Positions 10,689 through 22,278 of a stretch of 64,000 bases of DNA are shown in pieces. This DNA comes from Diphasiastrum complanatum (taxonomy: Eukaryota; Streptophyta; Lycopodiopsida; Lycopodiales; Lycopodiaceae). Each line of letters begins with the position of its first letter. Positions within the stretch are counted from its first letter, which is position 1. The translations under genes were made by a program, and so were the position numbers. The notes beneath the pieces were generated by a model. It had not been told where the DNA came from and searched no databases. It was given only the letters and a program-made list of their open reading frames with translations. The DNA is taken from positions 16,584,222 to 16,648,221 of the forward strand of contig CM055108.1 of NCBI GenBank assembly GCA_029204225.1. Reading direction: 5' to 3'.

Positions 10689-11003
10689 GTACCAGATTTA
10701 ATCATGTTTTCACATGATGGCATGGGTGGAGGACACTTCTCTACAGATATTACTGTTCGCAAACTTTTGCAATCCGGTTGTTGGTGGCCTACGCTTCATA
10801 ACGACACATAAAATTTTATTCAGACATGTGATGTCTGCCAGCGAGCACTACGGCCTACTCGACAGAATTATGAACCCTTACATCCAATTTTATCGCAAGC
10901 ACCGTTTGAAAAATGGGGACTGGATTATGTTGGTCCTATTCATCCCATTGCACAAGGATCTCAGGCCCGATACATTATCATCGCAACTAATTATATGACC
11001 AAG
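10689..11003 (+). pseudogene. gypsy integrase N-terminal fragment, inverted
   Basis: Read from GTA at 10689, the frame gives the gypsy integrase zinc-binding region: GGGHFSTD, SGCWWPTLHND, then CDVCQRA, followed by the start of the catalytic core (EKWGLDYVGPIHP, first Asp present) and RYIIIATNYMTK. One in-frame TAA interrupts it after the HND. The left end is cut by the copia insertion and the right end by a junction with minus-strand gypsy DNA at about 11003. It is probably the integrase of the neighbouring minus gypsy, inverted. Confidence 0.8.
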
Positions 11004-12171
11004 TGAGTTTTCTGTACTTTTGTCAAAGAGTCATTCGGTTGTCCTAGCATCAGGTACTCAACAATATCTGCCGCCCACTCAGGTACTGCTTCAACATAGA
11101 ACAACGTAGCATCTGGCAGCTCATCATCCACTTCAGTATTACCCTTCAAATCTTGATAAGTCCATGCAAAGCAATCTTGATACTTAATAAGTAACAAACA
11201 GAGTGCTTGATACTGTTAAGGAGTACGTTGTGATCCCACTTGTACAATCTTTTCCGGTTCTCCTGGTTCTGCAAGATTCATTGGCTGCATCCTAGCTGGG
11301 CCATCATAAACCTCTTTAGATTTCGACATGTGTTCTTCAGTTCACGATGTGCTTTAGGTAACATGATAACCACATCATCCAGTGTATAACGTTTAAAATG
11401 ATCTGGCATATCATGCTGGACTACATTTGCTTTTTCTTTTTTGAAAGGACTCATCTTGGATCTTCGTTTAGTCTTCTTAGCAGGAATTGATCATGGAGGT
11501 GATGACTTTCGGGATGATAAATATTTCTTCACTGGTGAAGACTTCCTAGACGATGATGTTTTGCTGGAAATCTGACTTGAAGAATCATTCTTGACTTTTC
11601 CTTTGCCTTTATCCAATAGAGGTGGCACTTCCTTTGAATCGATTTTTTGAGGGGGATTTTCTCATTTCAGGACCGTATTATAATGCTGCTTTGCTTGTTT
11701 CTTCGTCATTGAACCTGTGATCCTGTCTCCCTTCAATATAACTGCTTTGGGCGATTTGATTGTTGGTTCATCATGAACATTACGCACTCCAAATCTGGTC
11801 GGATCTATATGATGTAGAATCTGTTCATCCGTAAGTTCTGCATTGCCATCATAAGTTAAGACATGGCTCATTGGTATGAGATCATCCTCAATTGGATCTG
11901 TTATAGGTTCCGTTGATATCCAGACTACATTCAGCACATTTAGTGGAAACGTAATTGGCGTATCCAAAGTTCGATCTAATAAGGAAATCTCACTCATCTC
12001 TGATTGAATATCTTGTTGACACATATATCCTGCTGTATAATCAATTGTTGCAAGAGCTTCATTCCAATTGACAGTATCCATTTGAGAATTGTAGTGAACT
12101 CCCAATTTTTTCTCTGGTCGATCACAAGTGTGATCCGTTGTTGATGAATCGTCATCCGCTTTTTGAACCAC
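11004..12171 (-). pseudogene. gypsy 2 protease-RT linker with RT/RNase H deletion
   Basis: Minus-frame pieces 12171-11662 and about 11650-11204 correspond to the region between protease and RT in gypsy element 3; for example 'DHFKRYTLDDVVIMLP' parallels 'FKDFTLDDVVIQLP' at about 27168-27205. The piece 11197-11004 starts like the RT entry segment (DCFAWTYQDLKG, compare DVFAWNYTEMKG at about 27382) and then jumps into VDDELPDATLF, which in element 3 lies ~1.3 kb further on, after RNase H (VNDDLPDACLF near 28740). The join keeps the frame. Confidence 0.7.
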
Positions 12172-12183
12172 TGGCTTGATAAT

Positions 12184-12519
12184 CTAAGTCGTATGATCAA
12201 CTTTAACTGCACGTTCACGATTTTCAAAAGTGATTTTGATGGTACCCCAGTTATGAATTACTTGCGCAACTCGTAACCATGGACGTCCTAAGAGAACTCG
12301 GTAGACATTTGGTGCTTCTGGTAAGTCCAACACGACGAAAGTAATGACGAACTGTACTCCTGCAATCCCGACAGGTATATCTTCCACCATTTCTCGTGGA
12401 CGAACTGTCGTTTGGTCAGCTAGCTTAATAGCAAAAGTAGCAGGCTTAATCTTTGTAAGGCCCCATTTTGTACATAGCTTTGTAGAAATCAGGTTAACTC
12501 CTATACCGCCATCTATCAT
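12184..12519 (-). pseudogene. gypsy 2 aspartic protease
   Basis: The start MIDGGIGVNLIS is the retropepsin active-site region in the DGG form common in plant gypsy elements. A second landmark, VLLGRPWLRV, lies ~70 residues later and is the typical flap-to-C-terminal GRPW segment. About 110 codons. Upstream coding in the same element is broken, so this is a surviving domain and not a free gene. Confidence 0.75.
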
Positions 12520-12599
12520 GGCTGTTTCTTTAGAAAATTGTCTATGTTGTATCGGCAGAGTGATATTCTTTTGTTCACTTTTCCAAGCGGCTCCAACAT

Positions 12600-13809
12600 G
12601 GAGTACATCGTTAGATTCTTCAAATCCAGCACAAAAAAGAGGCTCCTGATGGTCTTCTGATTCTTCTTGAGCTAACTTTTGTGCTAAGACTTCTTTTGCT
12701 TTAGGAACTCTCCCAATGAAATATTGATCTTGCTAGACAAAATATTTATGAGTAATTCTGTATGCGGTGCTTCCGGTTCAGTCATTTTGAAGGGTTCTTC
12801 GTGATGATGTAATTGATCATTCATATTCGTACGTAAATTTCTTGGAGGCTGCAATGGTGAAGACCGAACTTCAGCTGTTACTTTAGCAGCTTCAAGTTCC
12901 TCTTCTTCTTGTAGATGTTTAATCCACTGTCTCATATCCTGATATCTTCGTTTTTCTGCATTAAGATGTGGATAGACTCCGATGCTGTTGGTGTATCATT
13001 CAATGGTATAGAATCAGCAAGTACTGAATCCACTACTGGTTCTTTTTGTTTTTGTGCTCTGGTGACCACCATCAAGGGTGGTTTATTCTGAGCTACTGAT
13101 CCTTGCTTGATTGTTATCAAATTTACAGGTGCTGTAGCTGGGGGTGGCTTCGGTCTTGCTGGACAGTCTTTATAGCAATGCCCATATCCACAATCACGAC
13201 AGAATGGTCCAAATTTTTCTTTATTTGGGCATTCTACAACTCTGTGATTTTCTCCACATGCAAAGCATCCAAGTGGTGCTCTGGCCCAATTTCTCGAGGC
13301 TTTTTGTTGAGCGGCAACATAAATGGCATACTATTCTGAAGATCCACCTTCCTGATCATTACCATAGCTCCATTGCTCAGCACTTCCGTAAGGTTCTGGT
13401 TCCATTAAATTGGCAGGAGAGCGGAGTATTTTGGTGGGGCAGGCAAAGCTAGACGTTTCGGGTATCCAAGAGTAGATTGTCGCAGTCTTGCTGCTGGATT
13501 GCCTCCATACTGTGGATCTCAAAATCCCATCTGGGCATACCGTTGCTGAATTATCCGAGGGTGGAAGTTGCAAAAGGCAGTCTCATGGTCAGGTGAACTA
13601 CACAGATGGCAAACACTAATTTTCATTTGTTTTTTCAATTGAGGGCACTTGTTCACTGTGTGATTTCCTGTACAAATAGAACACTAGACATTTTTCCTGG
13701 TAGGAAAAGTCTTTGCAAACTTCTCAGGTTCCTTGTTCACTTCTCCGTGGAAATTTTCCAATGCTTTGATTTTCTCATCAAATTGCAACTGCAACTTTTC
13801 CATCTGTTT
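12600..13809 (-). pseudogene. gypsy 2 gag C-terminus with four zinc knuckles
   Basis: Across minus frames the region encodes four CCHC-type knuckles: CSICTGNHTVNKC and CHLCSSPDHETAFC (about 13680-13590), then CFACGENHRVVEC and CRDCGYGHCYKDC (about 13270-13160). A Gln-rich segment that looks coiled precedes them. In-frame stops include TAG at 13810-13812 and 13684-13686, a TGA near 13525, and a frameshift near 13400. The knuckles would bind element RNA in the nucleocapsid. Confidence 0.7.
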
Positions 13810-14499
13810 CTACTGGGTCTTCCCAAGTTTCTCGAACTCATTGAGCATCATTTCTGCAGTAGCATTGGCATTCGTTGATGCCATAGTGGTGGATGTTGTA
13901 GTAGTCTGCTCTGTTGTATAAGGCAACATACCGACATTCGGCTCATCATCTGAATCTTCATCCTCCTCCTGAATTGCATCGTCCATCGCATTTTGCAAAA
14001 GTGCGTACTCATTATGGTGTTTCAGCTCACGTCTGATCCGTTTAGATAGACCTGACAAAAACCACATAATCATGGCATTTTCATTAATCAGCTCACATTC
14101 ATATCTAAGACGTTTCACCCTTTCGATGTAATCTCGAACCATTTTCCGCTTTCCCATTTTAATTCTGCTTAAAAGTAGGAAAGGATCTTCCATAAACTTC
14201 CGTAGTTTGAATCGTGTTATAAGGGCTCGTTTAACAACCTCCCAATCTGTACACTCAGCTTCATCTTGGTTATAGTACCAATCTTGTGTTGCATCTGTTA
14301 AGGCCATAGGAAACAGCTTAAGTTTATCTTGAGGATAAATCTCACCATAGACCTCACAGGATTCAACATAGATATGAAGAAATCTAATTGGATCTGTTAA
14401 TCCATTATATTTGGGTAGATCCAATCGGGGTGCTCTTCTAACAATAATTGGATTGACCTCCTGTGGAGCACCTCCAGGAGTAGCTCCAGGGGCAGCCAT
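13810..14499 (-). CDS. gypsy 2 Gag (capsid part)
   Basis: 229 codons from the ATG at 14499. This is a retrotransposon gag domain: 'LPKYNGLTDPIRFLHIYVES' near residue 30, W...DW spacing in the middle, then 'LITRFKLRKFMEDPF', 'RDYIERVKRLRYECE' and 'SGLSKRIRRELKHHNEY'. An acidic tail follows. It parallels the Gag of element 3 at 21493-21800. The frame ends at TAG 13810 just before the nucleocapsid region, which continues in the same frame, so the stop is probably a nonsense change. Confidence 0.85.
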   Translation of the reverse strand: MAAPGATPGGAPQEVNPIIVRRAPRLDLPKYNGLTDPIRFLHIYVESCEVYGEIYPQDKLKLFPMALTDATQDWYYNQDEAECTDWEVVKRALITRFKLRKFMEDPFLLLSRIKMGKRKMVRDYIERVKRLRYECELINENAMIMWFLSGLSKRIRRELKHHNEYALLQNAMDDAIQEEDEDSDDEPNVGMLPYTTEQTTTTSTTMASTNANATAEMMLNEFEKLGKTQ

Positions 14500-15706
14500 C
14501 TTTACAAATTTAGATCAAATCGATAATGAGATTGGATATAGATTTTTCCAAAAAACTATCTCAGATTAGATCTGCTAGCTCTATTCCATTTTTCAAGAAT
14601 CTGATTCTATATGATGAAAAACTACCCGAAATTCGATCGATTGATACTTCTAAAAAATGATTAATCTTTCAGAGTCCAATTTAGAATATATCAGATTTGA
14701 TCCAAATTTTGACAGAGACTTGATCTGGAAAATCAAAAACTAGAAATAGGACAAAGGTTCTCTAGGCGAAGGATGTCTCGGCGAAGGTTCAACAGTGCTA
14801 TTTTGGGATAAAAAGTCTCTGAACACTTTTCTGGCAATTTCCTGAAAAATAACCTTCGTCGACTTCTCAGATGGAAGATCTGACACAGATAAAACTATGG
14901 ACAACCGGACGAAGATTTCTGACACAAGAAAATACAATTTTTGTAATCTAGCGAGGGTAAAAATCAAGATTTTTTGTGATCTGATCAAGAAGAATCTTCG
15001 TCGGACTCAAAAATAGTAGTTTACTATAGATAGAATGTTCTGAAAACTCGGCGAAGGTTCTGGCGAAGGATCAAGAGTAATACTGGTAATTTTGCAAAAA
15101 AGTGACTTTTTTGACAAAAATATGACAATATGACAACTGATCCTCTGAAAACCTTTTTTTTTTTGGTATTATTCTTCGCCGACCTGGTAGCAAATAGATC
15201 TGAATCACATCTAAGCACAGTGAGTCGGGCAAAGGTTCTTTTTTTGTATTTTTTAGGGTTTTGATAATTTTTGGTGTTTTTTTGGTGGTTTTTCTGATGT
15301 TTCTGGAAATCTGCTGGGAATTAATCTTCGCCCTTCAAACTGAAGGTTCTGTAAACAAAACTGAAGGTGTCTGAAACTTGGCGAAGGTTTCCTGAAAGAG
15401 GGTAAAAAGTTTTGAACTCTGATGACACTTTTTGCCTCTTTTTGACCAAATTTGACAGATTTGACCCATTTTTGTTATTTTCTCTGATATCTCAGATCCA
15501 AATGGATCTTAAGATTGGTGATTTGAATAGCTTTCCCTGTTTAATAGTCAGATTAGATTTCAAACAAGCAAATCCACTCAAATCAAGCAAAATCAATCCC
15601 AAACTAACCCTAAAATGCAGATTTAACACTATTTATGCCATGACAAGATGCCTAATGCAAGCTAACCATCAACCAAATATGCTGCAAACTGAAAAATTGG
15701 TGTAGC
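14500..15706 (-). other. gypsy 2 leader with dispersed GGCGAAGGTTC words
   Basis: A 1.2-kb stretch between primer site and gag. It has no convincing gene but repeats the word GGCGAAGGTTC, or its complement, roughly ten times in slightly altered form, for example near 14761, 14778, 15048, 15061, 15172, 15227, 15326 and 15380. Short open frames here are chance. Confidence 0.6.
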
Positions 15707-15727
15707 TCCCTGGCAATGGCACCAAAT
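15707..15727 (-). other. gypsy 2 primer-binding site
   Basis: Minus strand reads TTTGGTGCCATTGCCAGGGA directly after the LTR end. This is the TGGCGCCGTTGCCGGGGA site with C-to-T/G-to-A changes at its CpG positions. Confidence 0.75.
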
Positions 15728-16469
15728 TGTAGTGGGTTTCTTTCCTTGCCTAACTTCAATCCAAGATCTAGTCAATCTAGCATCAAAGAGACGGAGTTAG
15801 TTGTCACGCATAAGTTCGATCCCATGAGAGCGATAGTAATGTTCGAATTTCAACATGAATGGAGGATATAACACTAACATCCATTAACACTAAGCATTAA
15901 CACTACATCCATTAACCCTAAATCCACAACAATGATAGAAACTTACTCTTCTCTCTCTCCCTCTCTCTCTCACAAAAAGCATAAGAAATAGCAATCCCAA
16001 TAATGATCAGATCCAACAATTAGCAAAATCCAAAGAAATCATGAGAAATGGAAGAGAAGAGAGGAAGAGCAAGGACATTCATCAATTTATTTCTAAAGAT
16101 AACCAATCTGCTTTATTAAAATGAGGAAATGAATATGAGGAGCAACTCGAGTTGGTCCCTTTTTATAGTAGAGAGGAGGACCCTGGCCTCTAAATCCTAT
16201 TGGTCTAGTCTTGTCTCTCTTTTTATTCAAATTTAAAAAAGTGTGAGAACCATCAAAATTGGAGGGAAACCCAACTTTGTTCACTAACTTGACATTTAGG
16301 CCTGCGACATTAAAAGTCCCGCAAAAAGGCCTAAAGTCCTTTTATTAACATTCTAATTAATCAAATAACTATGTGATCATTGGGTTGGACTTACACACGC
16401 AGGGTGCCAAATCCCTCTCACTTATAAACAAGGGTTAGAGTTGCCTTGGGATTCGCAAACCCTCCAACA
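15728..16469 (-). mobile_element. gypsy 2 5' LTR
   Basis: In minus sense it starts TGTTGGAGGG at 16469 and ends CCACTACA at 15728 next to the primer site. Length 742 bp. A TATA box (TATAAAAA) is at 16160-16167. A CT-rich microsatellite lies at 15945-15975. Confidence 0.75.
16160..16167 (-). promoter_or_regulatory. TATA box of gypsy 2 LTR
   Basis: Minus strand TATAAAAA within ACTATAAAAAGGG, well placed inside the LTR. Confidence 0.6.
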
Positions 16470-17339
16470 GTTGTAATTAATATAGAAGATATCATTCAAT
16501 GTGATTATTTGTAGATATTTTCAGTATATCTCATCCTAGAATCTTCATCAAAAGACTTCTTATGATATACAGTTACTATTGAGAATTGTAATTGACAAGA
16601 TATATTTCCATTGCCAGTGTTATCACACACAATGATCAACTAAAGTAATTACTTCAAGCATTGTACTTATTGTTGATATTAATCAGAGTGCAATTATCTG
16701 TCTCACTACTGTTACAATTCACTTGCATTTGTTGAATCAATTCAGTTTGAACATTCTGCTACTAATTGTGGTGCTTCGGATCCACGCACCAAGCTTGCTC
16801 CCAGCTTCCGCACAATTCCCACTGATTTTCGATAGTAGAACTTTATTGAATTCACATAGTATCAACAAGCATGAAATACAATGGAGCTGGTTACCTTGTC
16901 TCCTCCCACCAAACTTTTTTGCATAGATCTGGAATGTCTCTCTCAAGGCTCTTCCACAATCCTCAAGCACCCCTTAATCTTGACTCTTTCTAACATCGAC
17001 ACATGGCCAATTCCATGCATAGTCGACTGTTGCCACTTCGACTTGTCGTAGGTCCACAACGAAGTGAAAAGTCCTTCACAAGAGGTGAAAAATAGGAGAG
17101 GCGAGGTGTGAGGAAGATTTTTTCTGGCTATTTTGCAAGTGTTGATAAATATTGTGTGTAATTGGGTTCCACACATGTAAGGCCAAAATGCCACGAGGAA
17201 ACCCACTCCTAATGTAGGTCAGGTCAAGTCAAGAGAGTTGGTCATGTCTATTTGGTGGTCATCCCTACTTTATAAGACCTACACCTAAGTTTAAGATGAA
17301 AATTTGACCAACTAGCTACCTACCAAGCATAACTCTAGG
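16470..17339. other. no gene recognised
   Basis: AT-rich intergenic DNA. Short open frames on both strands (16723-16970, 16943-17206) show no family signature and no codon pattern. I see nothing else in it. Confidence 0.4.
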
Positions 17340-17502
17340 ATCTAGTCTAGTTCTTGTTAGGATTTTGTGTCTAGAATTGATCTAGATTGATCTTAATTTG
17401 AAATAGATTGATAGATCAAGTAATCTGACAACCAATCCCTCTTGAGGATCAGATTAGGATCCACTCTTGGTCCTTTTTGTACTTTTTCCACAGATAGTAC
17501 AA
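17340..17502 (+). repeat. copia LTR 3'-end fragment
   Basis: Reverse complement of 46956-47100, ending GTACTTTTTCCACA. In the other copy this end abuts a primer site; here it does not, so this is a scrap or a 3' LTR end. Confidence 0.6.
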
Positions 17503-17655
17503 ATTTGAACCCCTACCAAGTTTGGGATCAAATCTCCTCACCAAAATCAAGATTCTAGCTTGCCCTCTCAATACTAGTTTTTAGCACCAAAACTTGCTAA
17601 AAATGGATTTGCATTAGATCAATGGCTTACGGTCTTGTACTTGGCTCTGATAGAA

Positions 17656-18520
17656 TGTGAAAGTATTGTACTTTAGGACCATAAATGGATCTACAAAAGA
17701 TCCACAAGAGTGATTGAACGCTTGCTTAACAATCTATCAAAAAACTTGGACACAAAAAAGTTGATCTAGATTGGCAATTTGACAAACAACAAGCATTAAA
17801 ATAAAAGCCATTAATGATCATTGAAATACGAGCCCACATGTGTGTAATACAGGCTATAGTACGGCCTTCAAGCTGAGAAACAAGTAGAAATTGATTTGGT
17901 TGCATTTGGATCACAAACACTCAATGTACATAGTGGAGTAGCTTGAGATTGCCAATGAGCTCCAAAAGTATTATATCTTCTCACTATGGGAGCTTGGAAT
18001 ACATAGCAAATTTGTCAATTGAAGGTAAGTGTACTTTCTGGTTTCACAAGTGTGAAACACTGTCTGAGTACGGACTCCAACCTGAAAATCAAGTACACAT
18101 TGATAGAACCTCAAAACAATCAAAACAAATGTAGACAAATGGAGAGAATCACTCAAAATTGCTTCCAAAACCAAGATTGATGTCTCACAATGATTATGGC
18201 CAAATGTGGCTCTATATATACAATAAGTGGGAGCTCGTGGTACTAATCATCCCTCTGATCCCACATGTGTGAATGTGCTTTGTCATATGATGATTCATCA
18301 TGCAAAACCTGACACTTGGACAAAACCTTCTATTTTGAGCACTTTTGGTCTATTTTCCTTCTATATGGAAATCTACTTGGAAATCTTCTAGAACTCAAAA
18401 TTTGCCTACTTCAGCTTATTCCACATGTGTGAGCTGTCCTCTACACATGGGATATGACACCTAACCAAAGGATGTGGCTCATGCAATCAATAAATTGATG
18501 CCATGTGTCAGATCCAATCT
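17656..18520 (-). repeat. copia LTR remnant, minus orientation
   Basis: It begins TGTGAAAGTA next to a decayed minus-strand primer site (GGCTCTGATAGAA at 17644-17655). From 18005 to 18510 it matches 47105-47600 in direct orientation with few changes, including a run of short TTCACANGTGTGAA-like palindromes. The upper boundary is not clear. Confidence 0.55.
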
Positions 18521-21101
18521 CCTATTGGACTCATCAAATACCAATGACTCTTTCTTTTGAAAATTGAAATGGATATGAAAAAGATTTGACACCTAGATTT
18601 TCCTTTTCTGGACTCACTCTTGACCCAAATAATCTCACACTTGAGATTTAGAATGAATTTGATTTGATTTGACAACAAACTATACCGCCAATTTTTCACA
18701 ATGCTAAAAAAATTAGACAACTAGAGATTCACAAAGATCTCAACCATGCATGAATACTCAAATATGGACTCCTCCTCATTCTAGACATCCAATGGGATCT
18801 CAAATTGACCCTCACACTCTCACAAAGAAAGTTGAATAGAACTCGTTTGAGTTTCATACATACTATGTCAATTTTTGCTCAATAAATTGAATTCAATCAC
18901 TCCTATTGGATTCTACCAATTACTCTACTTTTTTAGACTTGAAATGAAATTCAAAATCAAAAGTTGTGATTTTTCTCACTAAGATATTGTGCTTCAAAGA
19001 GCTAATGCCACTTAGAAAGATTTGATCACCTAGGAAAATACAAATTCTCCACCAATAACAACACATAATGAGCTTCTAGATCTTGCCCTCTACAAAGGAA
19101 GGAACTCTTAAAAAATTGGATCTCTCTCTACACATTTGCGCCAACTGTCATGGTGGTCACTCCAGCAAAATGTCTTAGTAAGACAGTTGGCTTTTCCAAA
19201 TAATGTGGCAATGCAATTGTGGTTGAAAATTGTGCTAGTGGAGGTACCTCCAAAATACAAAGAGATCACATCATTAAGAACCTAAGAACATCCTTAGAAG
19301 CCTCTACATGATAATTTGAGAAGGAAGACCGAAGAAAAATAAACAAGTGACATGATAGCTATTCAAACTTGCCAATCAACTTAACATTCACCACCTCCCA
19401 AGTAGGAAAGAGGGGTAGCCCAATGCCTCTCCTCTCATCTCATTTATGGGTGGGAAAACAAAATTGTGGAGCACTTTGCAATTTGCCTTTTCTCACAAAC
19501 TTCCTTCCACCAAGGTGATCAAATAAATTTTCCTTTGAAAAAAAAGGGTCTCACATGATAGATTAGTCTTTGAAGGTGCAGCAGGTATGAGAATGGAGGA
19601 CCCAAATGTAGTCCATGTTCAGAAAATACGGTCTCTGCAGCTTCTACAACAACAACCACCTTCATTACCTATTGACTCTGGAGTCGGCGCTCAAATCCAA
19701 ACAATTGTGGCTCCCATCATCAATGCAAAGCAGCGATCCATCCGTATCCATTCCCATCTGTGGTGGGTCTTTCTCTTTCTGTGATGCATGTTTGCTTTCT
19801 TTCTTTCTTCGCAGCATGTGTCGTAGTTTTACGTTGTTGGACTTGGACAAGCCTTTACTTCCCAAACAACTAAGCCACCTGCATCTGTTACATCGGATTA
19901 CTGGCTCCAGCTTACGGATGGCCGTATAGGGGCTAATTATTAGTACCACCCTGAGTTAAGGGCCGAATTGCAAGGCCTACTATAGGTAACTCTGAAGGAG
20001 GTACATTGGCAGTGATTGACGTGTGACGTGTGGTGAGTACTAAAGTTGTTGCCAGTTGGGAATAGGCCTTAAACGGCCACCTTCTGTCAGAGGCACATCT
20101 TCTGAAGCAACCGACTCTGTGTTGCACATCTTTTGGGGAGCAGGCTTGGATTGAACTTCGAAGCCTAAAGGGTGGACGCTTTTTTGGTGTATCAATACAA
20201 TATGATATGCATTCAATAAAAAATGTTGTACGTAGTGGCTGTTGGGAGTGCATGTTCTTAAAATGATCTGTCATCTTGGCAAGCGACATGAGCTGAGAGC
20301 AACGTTCTGTAATTTATTTTGAGACTTATCAAACCAATGGCAATTACCTGACAGTATGGGTTATTGTTAAAAGTTAGCCTTTGATCTATCTCTTTCGTTT
20401 ATTTTCAATTATCAAAACATTTTGTTGCAAATTTTGGCAGATTTAATTTGCCACAACATCTTCCAATAACCCATTCCCTAATAGTATAGACCTTTCCCTT
20501 GTGCAGATTTTTTGTAATGCCTCATTCAGAATCTGTAACACCATTTGTTACTTGCACATTACATTATGCACTATATTGTGAGCATTAGGCCAAGGTTGAA
20601 TTGAGAGCACAAAGCTACCAAGATGTCAATGAGCATAGAGCAAGGTTCAATCTTACATCAGTGTTAAAGCTAGCACTCCTCAATTCAAGCAACTAGCCTT
20701 GACTTAACATAGACTTTGCAAAATTCTGGATTTTTAAGGAGTTTTAGTTCCATTTTCACCTTTTGAAATATTTTTGGAATGCAAACAAGGAGAAAATTGA
20801 TGACCTTGGAATGACATCCTGCACAAGTTTTGCCCTCAATGTGAGGAGTCCTTTTTTTGTAAGAAATTGCAACTTGAGAATTCCAAGTGAGGTTGAGAGG
20901 GACCCTATGTATGCTCTAGCCCAATTCAAGAGCAAGTTTATAATGACTTTTTGTGAAAACCTTTGGCCTTCTTGTAAAGGGTCTATTTTTGTTTACCAAA
21001 GGTTTTGTTTTGAGATGCACTCTACATTGCAAATTTTAAAATGTACTTGCTATTGGAGACTATGCTCATTCCTTTTGAGAGCTAGGTGGTATTTACCATT
21101 G
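18521..21101. other. unassigned DNA, no supported gene
   Basis: Mostly AT-rich. A slightly more GC-balanced island at 19560-20290 has short open frames (19587-19784 plus; 19933-20289 minus) without any recognised motif or splice pattern, so I do not call a gene. An open stretch at 20763-21104 (plus) is likewise unrecognised. Confidence 0.4.
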
Positions 21102-21232
21102 TGACTGGACGTATTGCAAGATGGTTATTATTATTGACTGAATTTGACTTTTGAATTGTGGTCAGAAAGGGGAAGCAACATTATCTAGCCGATCACGTTT
21201 CGCGAGATGTTAATCATGAAATTCAATAAAAA
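21102..21232 (+). pseudogene. gypsy RNase H tail fragment
   Basis: Read in one frame: TGRIARWLLLLTEFDF, stop, then IVVRKGKQHYLADHVSRD. This matches element 3 at about 28608-28700 (GRIARWLLILEEFNF...RKGSQHFMADHLSRL). The stop is TGA where element 3 has a CGT Arg codon. It is an isolated scrap just upstream of element 3. Confidence 0.8.
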
Positions 21233-21423
21233 ATGTAGTTTTTTAATAGAAACATGTTTGAATACGAACATGAAATTAAGTGTGGTTACATGTGTTCTGA
21301 TATAGATTACGGGAGGGAAGGTATGAGTAGTAAGAGCCTTTCAGAGAGCTTGTGGGATCATTGATGTATATCTTCATATGCACCTCAACTTGATATAATT
21401 GGTATCATTGTGATTGAGTTGAG

Positions 21424-22278
21424 TTAGGTTCCAGTGGACCACGAGAGTGGTTTTTTAACCTTGATCGTGAAGATAAATGTGACTGGTTACTCTTGAAAGA
21501 GGCATTTATCAAACGGTTCAAGCCTTTTTGCTTGATAGAAAGTCCTTTTGTCAAACTAAGTAATATCAAAATGACAAAAGACGAAAAAGTACGTGACTAT
21601 ATTGAACGATTTAAACGATTAAAAAGTCAAGTACAAGAGCAACCTACCGAGTCCATGCTCATCATTTGGTTCCTCATTGGAGTTCCCCGATGGATCAGAC
21701 GTGAACTTCGTTCCAATGATGAATATACATCATTGAAACAAGTCATGTCTGCTGCCATTCGAGAAGAAGACGAGGGCTCAGATGTTGAGGAACCACGAGA
21801 ACGGAGAGCACATCGTGCTGTCCAAGAAGCTCGACCAAACGATGACACACGAGAACAGTTATGGAAAACACAGATGGAGTTGCTTAATCACCAACACCAA
21901 CAACAGATGGAAAAACTCACCAAAGAGTTTCAAAACACTCTTAAGTCTATCCAAAGTTCGATGCCAGGTCAGTTACCCACTGGCCAAATCCATCATAGAC
22001 GAGAGAACACGTGGTGCCCTCACTGCCGAGGTACACACACTGGCAATGAGTGCCCTTCGTACCAACCGGTCCCAGATACCTCCTTGATCAAATGTGAAAT
22101 CTGTGACTTTATGGGGCATACCTCCCTTTATTGCTATTATAACCCGAGGAATCAGCCTCACAACCAGTCAGGAGGACATTATCAACCTCCTCGACAACCA
22201 TTTGTTTCACAGCAACAACACGTCCTATCCACCACGAAACAACCAGATCCATATACAAGAGTTGCCCAGACCACCTAG
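21424..22278 (+). pseudogene. gypsy 3 Gag, N-terminus missing
   Basis: The open frame enters at about 21424 ('PREWFFNL'), continues 'KEAFIKRFKPF', 'RDYIERFKRLKSQVQEQ', 'IGVPRWIRRELRSNDEY' and an acidic hinge, then a Gln-rich region and two knuckles, CPHCRGTHTGNEC and CEICDFMGHTSLYC. The first ATG in frame (21493) is internal to the gag domain, so the start shown by the ATG is not the real one. The frame is lost near 22278, where coding continues in the +1 frame. Confidence 0.8.

Larger units (their letters stand above)
11004..16469 (-). mobile_element. Ty3/gypsy element 2, deleted and rearranged
   Basis: In minus order: LTR (16469-15728), primer site (15727-15707), long leader with a repeated word, gag (from 14499), nucleocapsid knuckles, protease (12519-12184), a linker, then an abrupt join to the end of the RNase H linker. 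RT and most of RNase H are deleted. No 3' LTR is visible. Confidence 0.8.

Noticed and set aside
19587-20289. Possible host exons in a GC-balanced island
   Set aside because: Short frames on both strands without recognisable protein similarity or consistent splice sites.
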